NCBI GenBank assembly: GCA_965249595.1
Contig: OZ252242.1
Coordinates: 186,001 to 250,000, forward strand
Length of the DNA stretch: 64,000 nt
Direction of reading: 5' to 3'
Origin: VXNJ01 sp965249595
Lineage (GTDB): Bacteria > Chloroflexota > UBA11872 > VXNJ01
The notes under the pieces are model-generated. The model was not told the DNA's origin and did not search any database. It saw nothing but the letters and a program-made list of their open reading frames with translations. Shown here one piece after another: positions 18,094 to 26,278 of the stretch. Within the stretch, counting starts at the first letter, position 1. Each line of letters starts with the position of its first letter. The translations under genes and the position numbers were made by a program.

Positions 18094-19458
18094 ATGATCC
18101 CGCCACCGTGCTGGCCGCGTCCGGCCGCGGCGGTCATCGCCCTATTGATCGGGTTGTTGCTTTCCGGTTGCAGCGAGAGGCCGGAAGGCTCGCTTGAACC
18201 GGTTTCGGGTTCAGATTCCAACCCATGGTCGACCGCGGCGGCGGCGGATTGGCCCGCTGCCGACGAACCCGCCGAGGGCTACCGCGGGATCGAATTTGCA
18301 GTCGTCGCTGCGACCGTGAGCCGGGTACGCGGCCTTGAACGCGACCTGATGGTCCCGCAGATCATTTCCGTTTCCCAGGCTCGAGCGGACCTGACGCAAT
18401 ACGTTCACGCTGAGGATGCCGAGGCCGCCGATCACGGTGACCGGATATACCGATTGCTCGGCGTGCTGGGCCCCGGCGAACGCTACAACGACTTCTATCT
18501 GGCCGAATTATCCGATCAAATTTTGGGGTTCTACGATTCTGACGATGACGAAATCTTTCTGGTTGACAAGCGGGAATTGCCAACTACATCGGCGGTACTC
18601 ACGTTTAGCCATGAGTATGTCCACGCCCTCCAACAATCCCATTTCGATATCGCCGCGCTGCTCGACGATATCGAACCGCTGGACCATGACCGCCGACTGG
18701 CCCTGCTCGCATTGATAGAAGGCGACGCCTCGATATTTGGGCTCGAAGCGGTGCGCCAGTTGGCCGCGCTTGACGAAACAGTTGACCTCGGCCAATTGCG
18801 CGATATTGAACCGGCATCGACGCGGGATCTCACCCGCGCCGGGCAATTGGCGCGAGCGGTCATTGAATACACCTATCTGCGGGGGTCGGCCTTCGCGTTT
18901 GCGCTGTACGCCGCTGATGGCATTGCCGCGATAAACGCCCTCTATGCGAATCCGCCCCCCACGACTGCCCTAATCAATGGCTTTGCGCCGGCACCCGGTT
19001 CAGGCGACCGCGCAGAATTCGACGATCCGCAATTCCCCTGCTGGCAGGTAGTCGCCGAAGCCCAATTCGGGCAATTCCTGCTCGGGGCCGTTCTTAGCCA
19101 GCGTCCGCATCCTCAAGTCCTTGGCCCGGCCGGTTGGGTAGACGACCATCTGATGCTCCTAAGCAGCGGATCGCAGGATCTGTTGTTGCTAAGGGTTGTT
19201 TTTGACCAAGATCATGCGGCGGCCACATTTAAGAACGGTCTCGATGACCACATCGCCGGAGGCGGTATTCCTGTTGTTCGGGACAATAACCCGGGTCAGG
19301 GAGAAGTTCGGACCGTCTCGACCGCCATTTCCGGCCACGCGGTGACGCTGGCGGTAGGCGACCACGCCCTCTCGGTCGATCGTGGAATTACAGAACTGAG
19401 CAGTAACGGTCGATCGTCGGTCGAAGCGGCCGATTTCTGCCCAGATTCAGCCGGCTAG
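18094..19458 (+). CDS. Lipoprotein with HExxH zinc-metallopeptidase domain
   Basis: Signal peptide II: a hydrophobic core (residues 11-24) ending in LLSGC, lipidated Cys at C26, then a Ser/Pro/Glu-rich linker. The exported domain has H173-E-Y-V-H177 in FSHEYVHALQQSHFDI and a downstream E209 in ALIEGDASIFG as the probable third zinc ligand, a gluzincin-like layout. The peptidase domain is followed by about 200 residues of unknown fold. Related lipoproteins with HEYVHALQ..HFD and EGDA are widespread, but their substrates are not known. Its 3' end overlaps coaE by 12 bases, tail to tail. Confidence 0.85.
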   Translation: MIPPPCWPRPAAAVIALLIGLLLSGCSERPEGSLEPVSGSDSNPWSTAAAADWPAADEPAEGYRGIEFAVVAATVSRVRGLERDLMVPQIISVSQARADLTQYVHAEDAEAADHGDRIYRLLGVLGPGERYNDFYLAELSDQILGFYDSDDDEIFLVDKRELPTTSAVLTFSHEYVHALQQSHFDIAALLDDIEPLDHDRRLALLALIEGDASIFGLEAVRQLAALDETVDLGQLRDIEPASTRDLTRAGQLARAVIEYTYLRGSAFAFALYAADGIAAINALYANPPPTTALINGFAPAPGSGDRAEFDDPQFPCWQVVAEAQFGQFLLGAVLSQRPHPQVLGPAGWVDDHLMLLSSGSQDLLLLRVVFDQDHAAATFKNGLDDHIAGGGIPVVRDNNPGQGEVRTVSTAISGHAVTLAVGDHALSVDRGITELSSNGRSSVEAADFCPDSAG

Positions 19459-20073
19459 AAAGGCCTCCCACAGCAGACCAATTTGCTCCAACAGGTCTGC
19501 TTCGCTCTCGCCGTTGAATATCAATCGCGCCGGCACCCCGGGGCACCGGCTGGCAAACAGGGCCAGCTTATCGCGGGTATTCGACTGGGAATCAACGCGG
19601 GCGGCAGCGGCAGCGGGCGAAAGGGATCGGTTACGGGCTAAGCGCTGCAGTTGAATGCGGCGCGGACTGGTCAGGATCCAGAGTTCATCGAGCAGCAGGG
19701 CGTTGCGTCCCTCGACCAGCTTTATTGCTTCCACCACCCGCGGTTGCCCGGGGTCACCGGCGGCCAACCAGTGCGATACGCGATGAAATACACCGGGGTG
19801 AACAATCGCTTCCAGTTCGCGCATCGCCGTCGCGTCGGCAAACGCAATCGCCGCCAATGCCGCCCGATCGATTCCCGTCGGCGTGAGAAGGTCGGCGCCA
19901 AAGCGCTCGGCCACGGCCGCGGCCACCGGTTCGCCAGCCCGGTAAAGATCGCGGACGACCAGGTCAGAATCGATCACGGCAGCGCCGAGATCTCTCAAGT
20001 GCCTGCTGACCGTGGTCTTTCCGGTGGCGATATTGCCGGTGATGCCCAGTACACGCGGACGCAATCCGTTCAA
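19447..20073 (-). CDS. coaE: Dephospho-CoA kinase
   Basis: Last step of coenzyme A synthesis. The P-loop GNIATGKTTVSRHL is at the N-terminus, followed by GAAVIDSDLVVRDLY (the substrate-binding DxD-like segment) and a lid region with Arg-rich RRIQLQRLARNR. The protein is 208 residues, normal. It is convergent with the lipoprotein gene and divergent from the rib operon. Confidence 0.93.
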   Translation of the reverse strand: MNGLRPRVLGITGNIATGKTTVSRHLRDLGAAVIDSDLVVRDLYRAGEPVAAAVAERFGADLLTPTGIDRAALAAIAFADATAMRELEAIVHPGVFHRVSHWLAAGDPGQPRVVEAIKLVEGRNALLLDELWILTSPRRIQLQRLARNRSLSPAAAAARVDSQSNTRDKLALFASRCPGVPARLIFNGESEADLLEQIGLLWEAFLAG

Positions 20074-20176
20074 GGTCCGGACCGCCGCTGTCTGAGGTTG
20101 GAAGATGGTGGCAAATGTATGCGCATATTGTGAAGATGATATTTAGCGCCGGCCAAAGACGGAAATTTCGGCGCGA

Positions 20177-21304
20177 GTGGATATCGCCCGGGATAGGCCT
20201 TTGTCGCGAAATTCAACCCGACTCATCGATGTGGCGGCGGCCGTAGGGCGCCGAGCGCTGGGAAGAGTCTCACCGCGACCGGCGGTGGGCGCGGTCGTGG
20301 TCCGTGATGGCCAAATAGTCGGCGAAGGCTCAACCTCCCCGCAATTTGGTCCACACGCCGAACCGCAGGCGCTTGAAGCGGCCGGCGCGCTGGCCCGCGG
20401 GGCCGATCTCTACGTCACTTTGGAACCCTGCGCCCACTTCGGCCACACGCCTCCTTGCACTCAGGCCATCATCGCGGCCGGTATCGCCCGCTGTCACATT
20501 GCCTGCTCCGATCCCAACCCGGTTTCCGGCAACGGCGCGGCAATACTCCAAGCGGCCGGTATTGAGGTGACATTTGAAGATTCGGCGGCGGCTCGCGATG
20601 GGTTGAAAGGGTATCTCAAAACGTCGGCAACCGGCATGCCCTATGTAATAGCCAAGTGGGCGATGTCGCTCGACGGCCAGTTGACCAAGCGGGGTGGCGG
20701 GTACCTAACCGGTCCGGCGGCGCGGGCTCTGGTGCATCGTCGTCGATCCGAGGTTGACGCCATTGCAATCGGCTCGGGAACGGCATTGGCGGACGATCCG
20801 CTGCTCACGGTTCGATCACCAATCTTTAGCTCCAAGCAACCGTTGCGAGTAGTGCTCGATGGGCGCGGCCGCATTGGTGCAGACGCGGCAATGCTCAAGC
20901 AACCCGGTTCGACGGTGATATTTACCAGCGCCCCCGAATCCGGCACCCCGTTCCAATTTCGCCCGGATGGCCATCTGAGGGTTCGTGGGATCGAGCCGTC
21001 GCCGGCCGGCAATATCGACTCGGTGCTGGAGAACCTGGCCGAAATGGGCGTACAGACCATTCTGCTCGAGGGAGGATCGCAAGTCCTGCGCTCGTTTTTT
21101 GCCGCCGGTCGAATCGACGAAGTCGAGGTGTTCTTAGCGGCGATCTTGGCCGATCTCGCTGGCGATGCCCCTGCGCCTTTAGAACCGGGCCAATCGACCG
21201 CTACGGATCTTGAATTGATCGAGTGGGCAAATTTCGAGGGCGATCTTTGGGCCCGGTACCTGGTAAGGCCGAGCGCGGCTGCGGTCCGATCGGCGGAGAA
21301 ATAG
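20177..21304 (+). CDS. ribD: Bifunctional riboflavin deaminase/reductase RibD
   Basis: Catalyses the second and third steps after GTP cyclohydrolase II. The deaminase domain (residues ~10-145) has the zinc site HAEPQAL and EPCAHFGHTPPC. The reductase domain (~150-365) has YVIAKWAMSLDGQL, IGSGTALADDPLLTVR and LLEGGSQVLRSF. The start is a GTG. It is first in a same-strand cluster ribD-ribE-ribBA-ribH. I looked for an FMN (RFN) riboswitch in the 100 bases upstream and saw none of its conserved boxes. Confidence 0.95.
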   Translation: MDIARDRPLSRNSTRLIDVAAAVGRRALGRVSPRPAVGAVVVRDGQIVGEGSTSPQFGPHAEPQALEAAGALARGADLYVTLEPCAHFGHTPPCTQAIIAAGIARCHIACSDPNPVSGNGAAILQAAGIEVTFEDSAAARDGLKGYLKTSATGMPYVIAKWAMSLDGQLTKRGGGYLTGPAARALVHRRRSEVDAIAIGSGTALADDPLLTVRSPIFSSKQPLRVVLDGRGRIGADAAMLKQPGSTVIFTSAPESGTPFQFRPDGHLRVRGIEPSPAGNIDSVLENLAEMGVQTILLEGGSQVLRSFFAAGRIDEVEVFLAAILADLAGDAPAPLEPGQSTATDLELIEWANFEGDLWARYLVRPSAAAVRSAEK

Positions 21305-21411
21305 CCATCGCCGGGTCGGGTGCGGGCCGGGCAGGTACCAACAATTGCCAGAGGGCGACTTGTGGCGCACAACGCAATTCAATTGGCGCCGTTGCGGCCT
21401 AACATCGGCGT

Positions 21412-22011
21412 ATGTTTACCGGCTTGATCGAAGAAATAGGTCCCGTACTCGGTGTCGCCAGCGGGAAGGGCTTGACCGAGTTCCGGCTGGGTGCCCGATT
21501 TGCCGGCGATCTGTCGATCGGTGAGAGCGTGGCCGTTAACGGAGCCTGCCTGACAGTGACCGAAGTTTTCACGAACGGATTTGCAACACAGGTGGTACCG
21601 GAGACTTTGCGGCGAACAAACCTGGGGCAGATCGGCAACGGCGACTGCGTCAATCTTGAGCGGGCCCTGCGCGCCGACGGGCGCCTGGGCGGACACATAG
21701 TCCAGGGCCATGTCGATTGTTCCGCCAAATTGGCCACGATCCAACCGGACGGCGACGCAAAAATTCTCTCCTTCACCCACGACCCGGAATATTCACCGCA
21801 AATCGTTGAGAAGGGGTTTGTGGCCCTCAACGGCACCAGCCTCACCGTTACCAGCGCCGGCGATGGCAACTTTTCCGTAGCCTTGATCCCGCACACTTTG
21901 AAAGTGACCACGTTCGGCGCCTTAACCGCTGGTGACGAGTGCAACCTGGAGACTGATATCTTGGCCAAATACATCGTTCGGCTGGCCGCTGCGGCCGGTT
22001 CCGCCGCCTAA
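21412..22011 (+). CDS. ribE: Riboflavin synthase, alpha subunit
   Basis: Dismutates two 6,7-dimethyl-8-ribityllumazines to riboflavin. The 199-residue protein shows the internal duplication of the family: MFTGLIEEIG with ESVAVNGACLTV in the first barrel, and LGGHIVQGHVDC with KGFVALNGTSLTV in the second. Its stop codon is immediately followed by the ATG of ribBA, so translation is probably coupled. Confidence 0.95.
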   Translation: MFTGLIEEIGPVLGVASGKGLTEFRLGARFAGDLSIGESVAVNGACLTVTEVFTNGFATQVVPETLRRTNLGQIGNGDCVNLERALRADGRLGGHIVQGHVDCSAKLATIQPDGDAKILSFTHDPEYSPQIVEKGFVALNGTSLTVTSAGDGNFSVALIPHTLKVTTFGALTAGDECNLETDILAKYIVRLAAAAGSAA

Positions 22012-23217
22012 ATGACCGATTCGGTAACCGCCGCCGCCGAACGCCTGGCCCAAGGCGAATCCGTGCTGATCACAACCACCGGAACGCGTGAGTATTCGGC
22101 CTATCTGACACTGGCGGCCAATGCTGCCTCGGCATCCAACCTGCTTTCGTTGACCCGGGCAGCGGGCGGCTATTTTGTTGTCGCCGGAGCATCGGTGCTT
22201 GAACCACTGCACATTTCGCTCGAGCGCAACAGTGGCGCCGGCGGTCCGCAGCCGGCGCCGGCGTTCTGCGAATCGGTTGATTTGATCGCTCCGGATCCAC
22301 ATTCATTTGCGGGCCAGGCCGCGACCGTTAGGGCTCTGGGCAGCGTTCAATCGCAACCGGGTCACTTTAAAAAACCGGGCATCATCCGCCCGTTGCGCGC
22401 ATTCGAAGGCGGCGTGCTGCGCCGTCCGGGGCTGCCCGAGGCGGCCACCGATCTGGTGACACTGGCTGGACTTGCCCCGGTGGCCGTGATCGGGCGTCTG
22501 CTGGGCGCCGATGGGCGAGATCTGAGCCCGGCTGAGGCCGGCCAACTGGCCGAGCAACGCTCGACCGCGACCACATCGGTTACCGCCCTGATTCACCATC
22601 GACGCCAGAGCGAAAAACTCATTGAACGTCAGGCCTCGGCCGAAATTCCAACGCCCTGGGGCACCTTCCAGGCAACCGCTTTTCGTGACTCGGTGACCGG
22701 CGACGACCACCTGGCGATGGTCTACGGTCAACTGCAGCCGGGGGCACCGACCCTGGTGCGGGTGCATGACGAATGTCTCACCGGTGACGTATTTGAATCG
22801 CTGCGCTGCGATTGCGGACCGCAGCTAAAAACGGCACTGCAGCAGGTGGCCGCGGAGGGCTGCGGGGTGGTCCTTTACATGCGGCAGGAGGGCCGCGGAA
22901 TCGGATTGGCCAACAAGCTGCAGGCCTATGCCCTGCAGCAGCAGGATGGGCTGGACACCGTCGATGCCAACATCGCCCTGGGATTTGCGGCTGATGAGCG
23001 GGACTACGGGATTGGCGCCCAGATCTTGGCTGAAATGGGGGTCACCAAACTTCGATTGCTCACCAACAATCCGCGCAAACGATCCGAGATCGCCGGCTAC
23101 GGGCTCGAAATTGTCGAACAGGTCAAATTACAGATAGAGCCCAACGAGCACAACGCCGCTTACATGTCCACCAAGAAACATCGCCTCGGTCACGACGTTA
23201 TCGAGCGGGATTCATAA
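22012..23217 (+). CDS. ribBA: RibBA: intact GTP cyclohydrolase II fused to a degenerate DHBP-synthase domain
   Basis: A 401-residue two-domain protein. The C-terminal GTP cyclohydrolase II (~205-401) is intact: zinc Cys C255, C266 and C268 in HDECLTGDVFESLRCDC, then MRQEGRGIGLANK and LTNNPRKR. The N-terminal domain (~1-200) keeps the DHBP-synthase fold signature (FEGGVLRRPG, DLVTLAGLAP) but not its active site. The acidic REDEGD-type loop reads REYSAYL (26-32), the Asp-Arg of the ADR motif is gone, PGH is PGI (122-124), GHTEA is GLPEA (140-144), and the E of the CE motif is R162. So step one of the GTP branch is supported, while ribulose-5-phosphate conversion is probably not. Confidence 0.92.
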   Translation: MTDSVTAAAERLAQGESVLITTTGTREYSAYLTLAANAASASNLLSLTRAAGGYFVVAGASVLEPLHISLERNSGAGGPQPAPAFCESVDLIAPDPHSFAGQAATVRALGSVQSQPGHFKKPGIIRPLRAFEGGVLRRPGLPEAATDLVTLAGLAPVAVIGRLLGADGRDLSPAEAGQLAEQRSTATTSVTALIHHRRQSEKLIERQASAEIPTPWGTFQATAFRDSVTGDDHLAMVYGQLQPGAPTLVRVHDECLTGDVFESLRCDCGPQLKTALQQVAAEGCGVVLYMRQEGRGIGLANKLQAYALQQQDGLDTVDANIALGFAADERDYGIGAQILAEMGVTKLRLLTNNPRKRSEIAGYGLEIVEQVKLQIEPNEHNAAYMSTKKHRLGHDVIERDS

Positions 23218-23218
23218 A

Positions 23219-23719
23219 TTGACGGCCAAGCCAAGCCAGGTTGCGATCGTCGTTTCCGACTACCACCGCAATTACACCGATAAACTGCTCGCCGGCGCCC
23301 GGCGCGGGGTGCGGGCGGTTCTAGATCGCCAAACCGAAAGTCCCGATACCGTTGCTGGCACAGCGACCGATATCCGGGTGCTCCGCGCCCCGGGCGCCTT
23401 CGAACTGCCGCTGCTGGCCAAAATCACGGCCGCCCGCTCCGAAATCGACGCGGTGATCTGCCTGGGCTGCATCATCCGTTCCGATACCCCGCATTTTGAT
23501 TTCGTGGCCGGCGAGTGCGCGCGCGGCATCATGCAGGCGGGGCTTGACACCGGAGTGCCGGTGATATTTGGCGTGCTCACGCTCGAAAACGAAGCCCAGG
23601 CGATCGAGCGCACCAAAGGCGATGACAGCAATCGCGGCTTTGAGGCCGGGATGGCGGCCGGCGCAATGGTGCTAACGATCAGGTCGCAGCAAGAGGGATC
23701 AACGGGAAACCTCCAGTAG
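23219..23719 (+). CDS. ribH: 6,7-dimethyl-8-ribityllumazine synthase
   Basis: Condenses the pyrimidine from RibD with 3,4-dihydroxy-2-butanone 4-phosphate (DHBP). Seen: RAPGAFELPLLAK, the active-site His in IIRSDTPHFDFV, and GVLTLENEAQAIERT with NRGFEA. The start is a TTG one base after the ribBA stop. An active-looking RibH implies DHBP is made somewhere in the cell, even though the linked DHBP-synthase domain is degenerate. Its 3' end overlaps the HAD gene by 21 bases, tail to tail. Confidence 0.94.
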   Translation: MTAKPSQVAIVVSDYHRNYTDKLLAGARRGVRAVLDRQTESPDTVAGTATDIRVLRAPGAFELPLLAKITAARSEIDAVICLGCIIRSDTPHFDFVAGECARGIMQAGLDTGVPVIFGVLTLENEAQAIERTKGDDSNRGFEAGMAAGAMVLTIRSQQEGSTGNLQ

Positions 23720-24400
23720 CTCCAGGGCCGCCAACAGATCGGCGGCAACTATCGGCTCTTTTTTGTAGCGTTCTTTACCGGTGGCGCCGTCGCGGTCGAT
23801 GAGCACGGCAAAAAATCCGGCGGCGCTGGCGCCTTGGTAATCCTCGGGGTAGGAGTTGCCCAGGTGGGCGATGCGATCGACGCGGCAATTGGCCTGGGCC
23901 CGGGCCAGCTCGAAGATTGCGAAATCGGGCTTGGCCACCCCGACCAGAGCGGAACACACCACGAAGTCGATCATTTCTTCGATTCCCAGGAAATTGAGCC
24001 AATCGATGAGCTTGAATGAGAAATTCGACAGCACGCCGACCCGCAGACCCATCGCGCGGGCGCGAATCAGCGCGGCGGTAGTCTCGGGGTAAAGCCGCGG
24101 AGGAAAAGACTCGGCAATGGCCTCGCCGACCAAAAGCGGATCGAGCATCGCACCCTTAGCGCCCATCGAGTCAATTACCATCTGCCCGCAACGCCGGTGC
24201 AGGTCGCTAAGCTGTCCCTGGTTTACGGCAAATTTGTGGTGGGCGCGATAGTACGGGTATTCGGCGGCAAGACCCTCGGCTACCCCCGCCCGGCCGCCCC
24301 TGTAACCGTATTCAGCCAGGCGCTCGGCGACGGCCTTGACCGGCGAACCGTCCCCCATTGAAAAGAGGGTTCCGAAACCGTCGAAAGTTACCGCCTCGAT
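23699..24400 (-). CDS. HAD-superfamily hydrolase, probable AUC start
   Basis: Haloacid-dehalogenase-like phosphatase. Motif I is VTFDGFGTLF, motif II is GVLSNFS, motif III Lys is in VAKPDFAIFELA, and motif IV is LGNSYPEDYQGASAAGF. The first ATG (24358) would remove motif I with the nucleophile Asp. The frame is open upstream to a TAG but contains no ATG, GTG or TTG. ATC at 24400 gives a normal start four residues before the strand carrying the nucleophile. The 234-residue size fits the family. Substrate unknown, and its position next to ribH might hint at a phosphatase for a riboflavin intermediate. Confidence 0.82.
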   Translation of the reverse strand: MEAVTFDGFGTLFSMGDGSPVKAVAERLAEYGYRGGRAGVAEGLAAEYPYYRAHHKFAVNQGQLSDLHRRCGQMVIDSMGAKGAMLDPLLVGEAIAESFPPRLYPETTAALIRARAMGLRVGVLSNFSFKLIDWLNFLGIEEMIDFVVCSALVGVAKPDFAIFELARAQANCRVDRIAHLGNSYPEDYQGASAAGFFAVLIDRDGATGKERYKKEPIVAADLLAALELLEVSR

Positions 24401-24508
24401 AGGGCCGAAAGTGTTTCCGCCCGAACGCGACCGGCGATGTTCATCCGCCTCTAGAATTTTTTTACCGCCAATTGGCTACCAATTGATCCAGAATCCAAAT
24501 TACCGCCC

Positions 24509-25327
24509 ATGTTATGCAATTCCAACGAACTACAGACCTGGATCGGCGGCGACCGCAAGCTGGCCATCCTTGACCTGCGCAGCCCCGCCGAATATGAGGC
24601 GGGCCACATCCCAGGCGCCGTAAACATTGACGTGCGCTCCTATCACCCCATTATTCGCAGCGAAGAACAACGGGCCGAGGCGACCCGCTTTCTAGTGGAC
24701 TTGTTCCGTTCCTGCGGGGTGGATAACGATTCGACCGTCATCCTCTACCAGGCATTTACCGGCTGGGCCTCTTGCCGGGCCTACTGGATGCTCGAATATC
24801 TTGGCCAACGCCCCAACTTCGTCCTTGACGGCGGCTACCGCAACTGGATCGACAGCGGTGGCGCGAGCGAGACCGAGGTCAGGCCGCTGCCGGGCGCAGG
24901 CAATCTTTCGCCGGCACCGCGCAGGCGGCTGCTGGCAACCGCCGATTACATCAGTTCCCGGGTCGGCGATCCCGATGTCCAAATCATTGACATGCGAACC
25001 ATTGCCGAATATGACGGCACTGACGATCGCGACAACCCGCGTCACGGGCATATTCCCGGGGCGATCTGGATGAATTGGGAGATGCTGATCGGCCCTGACG
25101 GGACGATGCGCGACGCCAAGGAAGTCGCGGCCGAATTTGCGCAGCGGGACGTGCAGCCCGACAAAGAAGTGATCGTCTACTGCAACGGCGGGGCGCGATC
25201 GGCCTGCGGATTTATTGCCCTCCACCAAGCCGGCCACCAGAATTTCCGCAACTATTTCGGATCCTGGCACGAATGGTCGCGGCAATATGACCTGCCGATC
25301 GAACAGCCTGTCTACGTCGCCAAATAG
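24509..25327 (+). CDS. Two-domain rhodanese sulfurtransferase (thiosulfate/3-mercaptopyruvate type)
   Basis: A 272-residue tandem rhodanese. The N-terminal domain (LAILDLRSPAEYEAGHIPGAVNID) lacks a catalytic Cys in its loop. The C-terminal domain (VQIIDMRTIAEYDG, HGHIPGAIWMNWE) has the active-site loop CNGGARS preceded by EVIVYC, so it can carry a persulfide. Cytoplasmic, with no signal peptide. It is divergent from the HAD gene and monocistronic. Confidence 0.92.
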   Translation: MLCNSNELQTWIGGDRKLAILDLRSPAEYEAGHIPGAVNIDVRSYHPIIRSEEQRAEATRFLVDLFRSCGVDNDSTVILYQAFTGWASCRAYWMLEYLGQRPNFVLDGGYRNWIDSGGASETEVRPLPGAGNLSPAPRRRLLATADYISSRVGDPDVQIIDMRTIAEYDGTDDRDNPRHGHIPGAIWMNWEMLIGPDGTMRDAKEVAAEFAQRDVQPDKEVIVYCNGGARSACGFIALHQAGHQNFRNYFGSWHEWSRQYDLPIEQPVYVAK

Positions 25328-25402
25328 CAATTCGCGCGACCGGTTTTACCTCGCAAATCAATTGAGCAATACGTGGCCCCGGCAGATTCGGACGGTAAAT
25401 CA

Positions 25403-25615
25403 TTACATCATCGAATTTCGCATTTCGATGATTGCGGCAGGGTCGCGTAGACTGAATTCGCACCACCTCCGATTACGCCGCCGAAACCGGGCATCGATGC
25501 CTGCGGCAACGCCCGCCAGGGGTTGACCTACCGGTAGGTCAATATCCGATTCGGCGGGAACGGACATTTGCTCGATAGCCCGTATTCCCTTTGGCAAGAG
25601 GGTGATCGTCAGCAT
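25403..25615 (-). CDS. Possible small ORF, unrecognised
   Basis: From an ATG at 25615 this gives about 70 residues (opening LTITLLPKGIRAIEQ). The N-terminal half could be read as a ubiquitin-like MoaD/ThiS strand pattern, but the C-terminus does not carry the diglycine tail. There is no clear ribosome binding site, and a 20-base palindrome lies inside it. It may be noncoding. Confidence 0.25.
   Translation of the reverse strand: MLTITLLPKGIRAIEQMSVPAESDIDLPVGQPLAGVAAGIDARFRRRNRRWCEFSLRDPAAIIEMRNSMM
25407..25432. repeat. Hairpin-forming inverted repeat
   Basis: ATCATCGAA (25407-25415) and TTCGATGAT (25424-25432) form a perfect 9-bp stem with an 8-base loop, 80 bases after the rhodanese stop. 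No T-tract follows on either strand, so terminator function is uncertain. Confidence 0.4.
25523..25542. promoter_or_regulatory. 20-bp perfect palindrome, candidate operator
   Basis: TTGACCTACCGGTAGGTCAA is its own reverse complement over 20 bases. The ACCGGT-centred form resembles operators of TetR-type repressors, but no regulator gene is in this window. The 400-base stretch 25328-25728 holds this site, the hairpin at 25407 and at most one weak small ORF. Confidence 0.4.
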
Positions 25616-25728
25616 CGCCGGCGGCTGCCACCGCGCAGTTTGGCTATGGACGGTCTGAGCGAGCCTGCCGCGCGGTCGATTTCCAGCGATTGCGACCATC
25701 CCGATCCGTGCTTTTTTTAAGTACGCCT

Positions 25729-26175
25729 TCAGCCCGCGGCTAACGAGCGCAAGAATTCTTCCTGCTGACGCGATTCGATTGCCCCCGGCCGCACCTTCCG
25801 AACCCGGTCGATTGCGGTTTGGCAGTCCTGGCCCTGCCCGATGAGGATGGCCGCCAGAACAACCCCGGCCCGGCCCCGTCCACCAAAGCAATGAACGAAA
25901 ACGGCCTTTTCGGCAGCGTTGCAATCGGTAACCATCTTCGAGGCCGCGGCGAGCTGGGTCAACGTTGGAACCGCGGATTCGACCACCGGCAGATGGAGCC
26001 CCATCTGACCGGCCGACCCCAGGGCGCCGGGGTCAAGCGGTTCGCCGGTCAGGGTGATCAACGCGTCGAATCCCAGGCGCTTGAGCAGCTTTAGCGAACC
26101 GGACAGATCGCCCGAGCGCGCCGGATGAGCGCCGCCGCCAAGTCGTTTGGGTTGCACCCAGAAATGATCGATCAA
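25729..26175 (-). CDS. Dual-specificity/tyrosine-type protein phosphatase
   Basis: A 148-residue cysteine phosphatase. The P-loop is HCFGGRGRAG with nucleophile C96 and R102 (the CX5R motif). The general-acid loop probably lies around residues 62-68 (LPVVESA). An N-terminal GGGAHPARSGDLSGSLKLLKRLGFDALITL matches the CDKN3/DSP-like layout. It could dephosphorylate proteins or a small phosphate ester. It is divergent from the ABC importer promoter. Confidence 0.88.
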   Translation of the reverse strand: MIDHFWVQPKRLGGGAHPARSGDLSGSLKLLKRLGFDALITLTGEPLDPGALGSAGQMGLHLPVVESAVPTLTQLAAASKMVTDCNAAEKAVFVHCFGGRGRAGVVLAAILIGQGQDCQTAIDRVRKVRPGAIESRQQEEFLRSLAAG

Positions 26176-26193
26176 TTCAAGTCAATATTTCAA

Positions 26194-26222
26194 TTTACCG
26201 CCGGCTATACGAATGTTATAAC
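26194..26222 (+). promoter_or_regulatory. Sigma-70-type promoter of the ABC importer operon
   Basis: TTTACC (26194-26199), a 17-base spacer and TATAAC (26217-26222), four and five matches to the -35 and -10 consensus. It lies in an A/T-rich stretch about 57 bases upstream of the binding-protein ATG, in the gap between divergent genes. Confidence 0.55.
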
Positions 26223-26278
26223 TGCTTATCTATCCAAATGGCACTTGTTTTTCGTCCAGTGTTGGGAGGGGATTGACT

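Noticed and set aside
20074..20176. FMN riboswitch upstream of ribD
   Set aside because: The gap is about 100 bases and shows none of the conserved RFN sequence blocks.
25403..25924. A 173-codon minus-strand frame overlapping the phosphatase
   Set aside because: Its first part is antisense-frame shadow of the phosphatase. Only the part below 25615 is possibly independent and is listed separately at low confidence.
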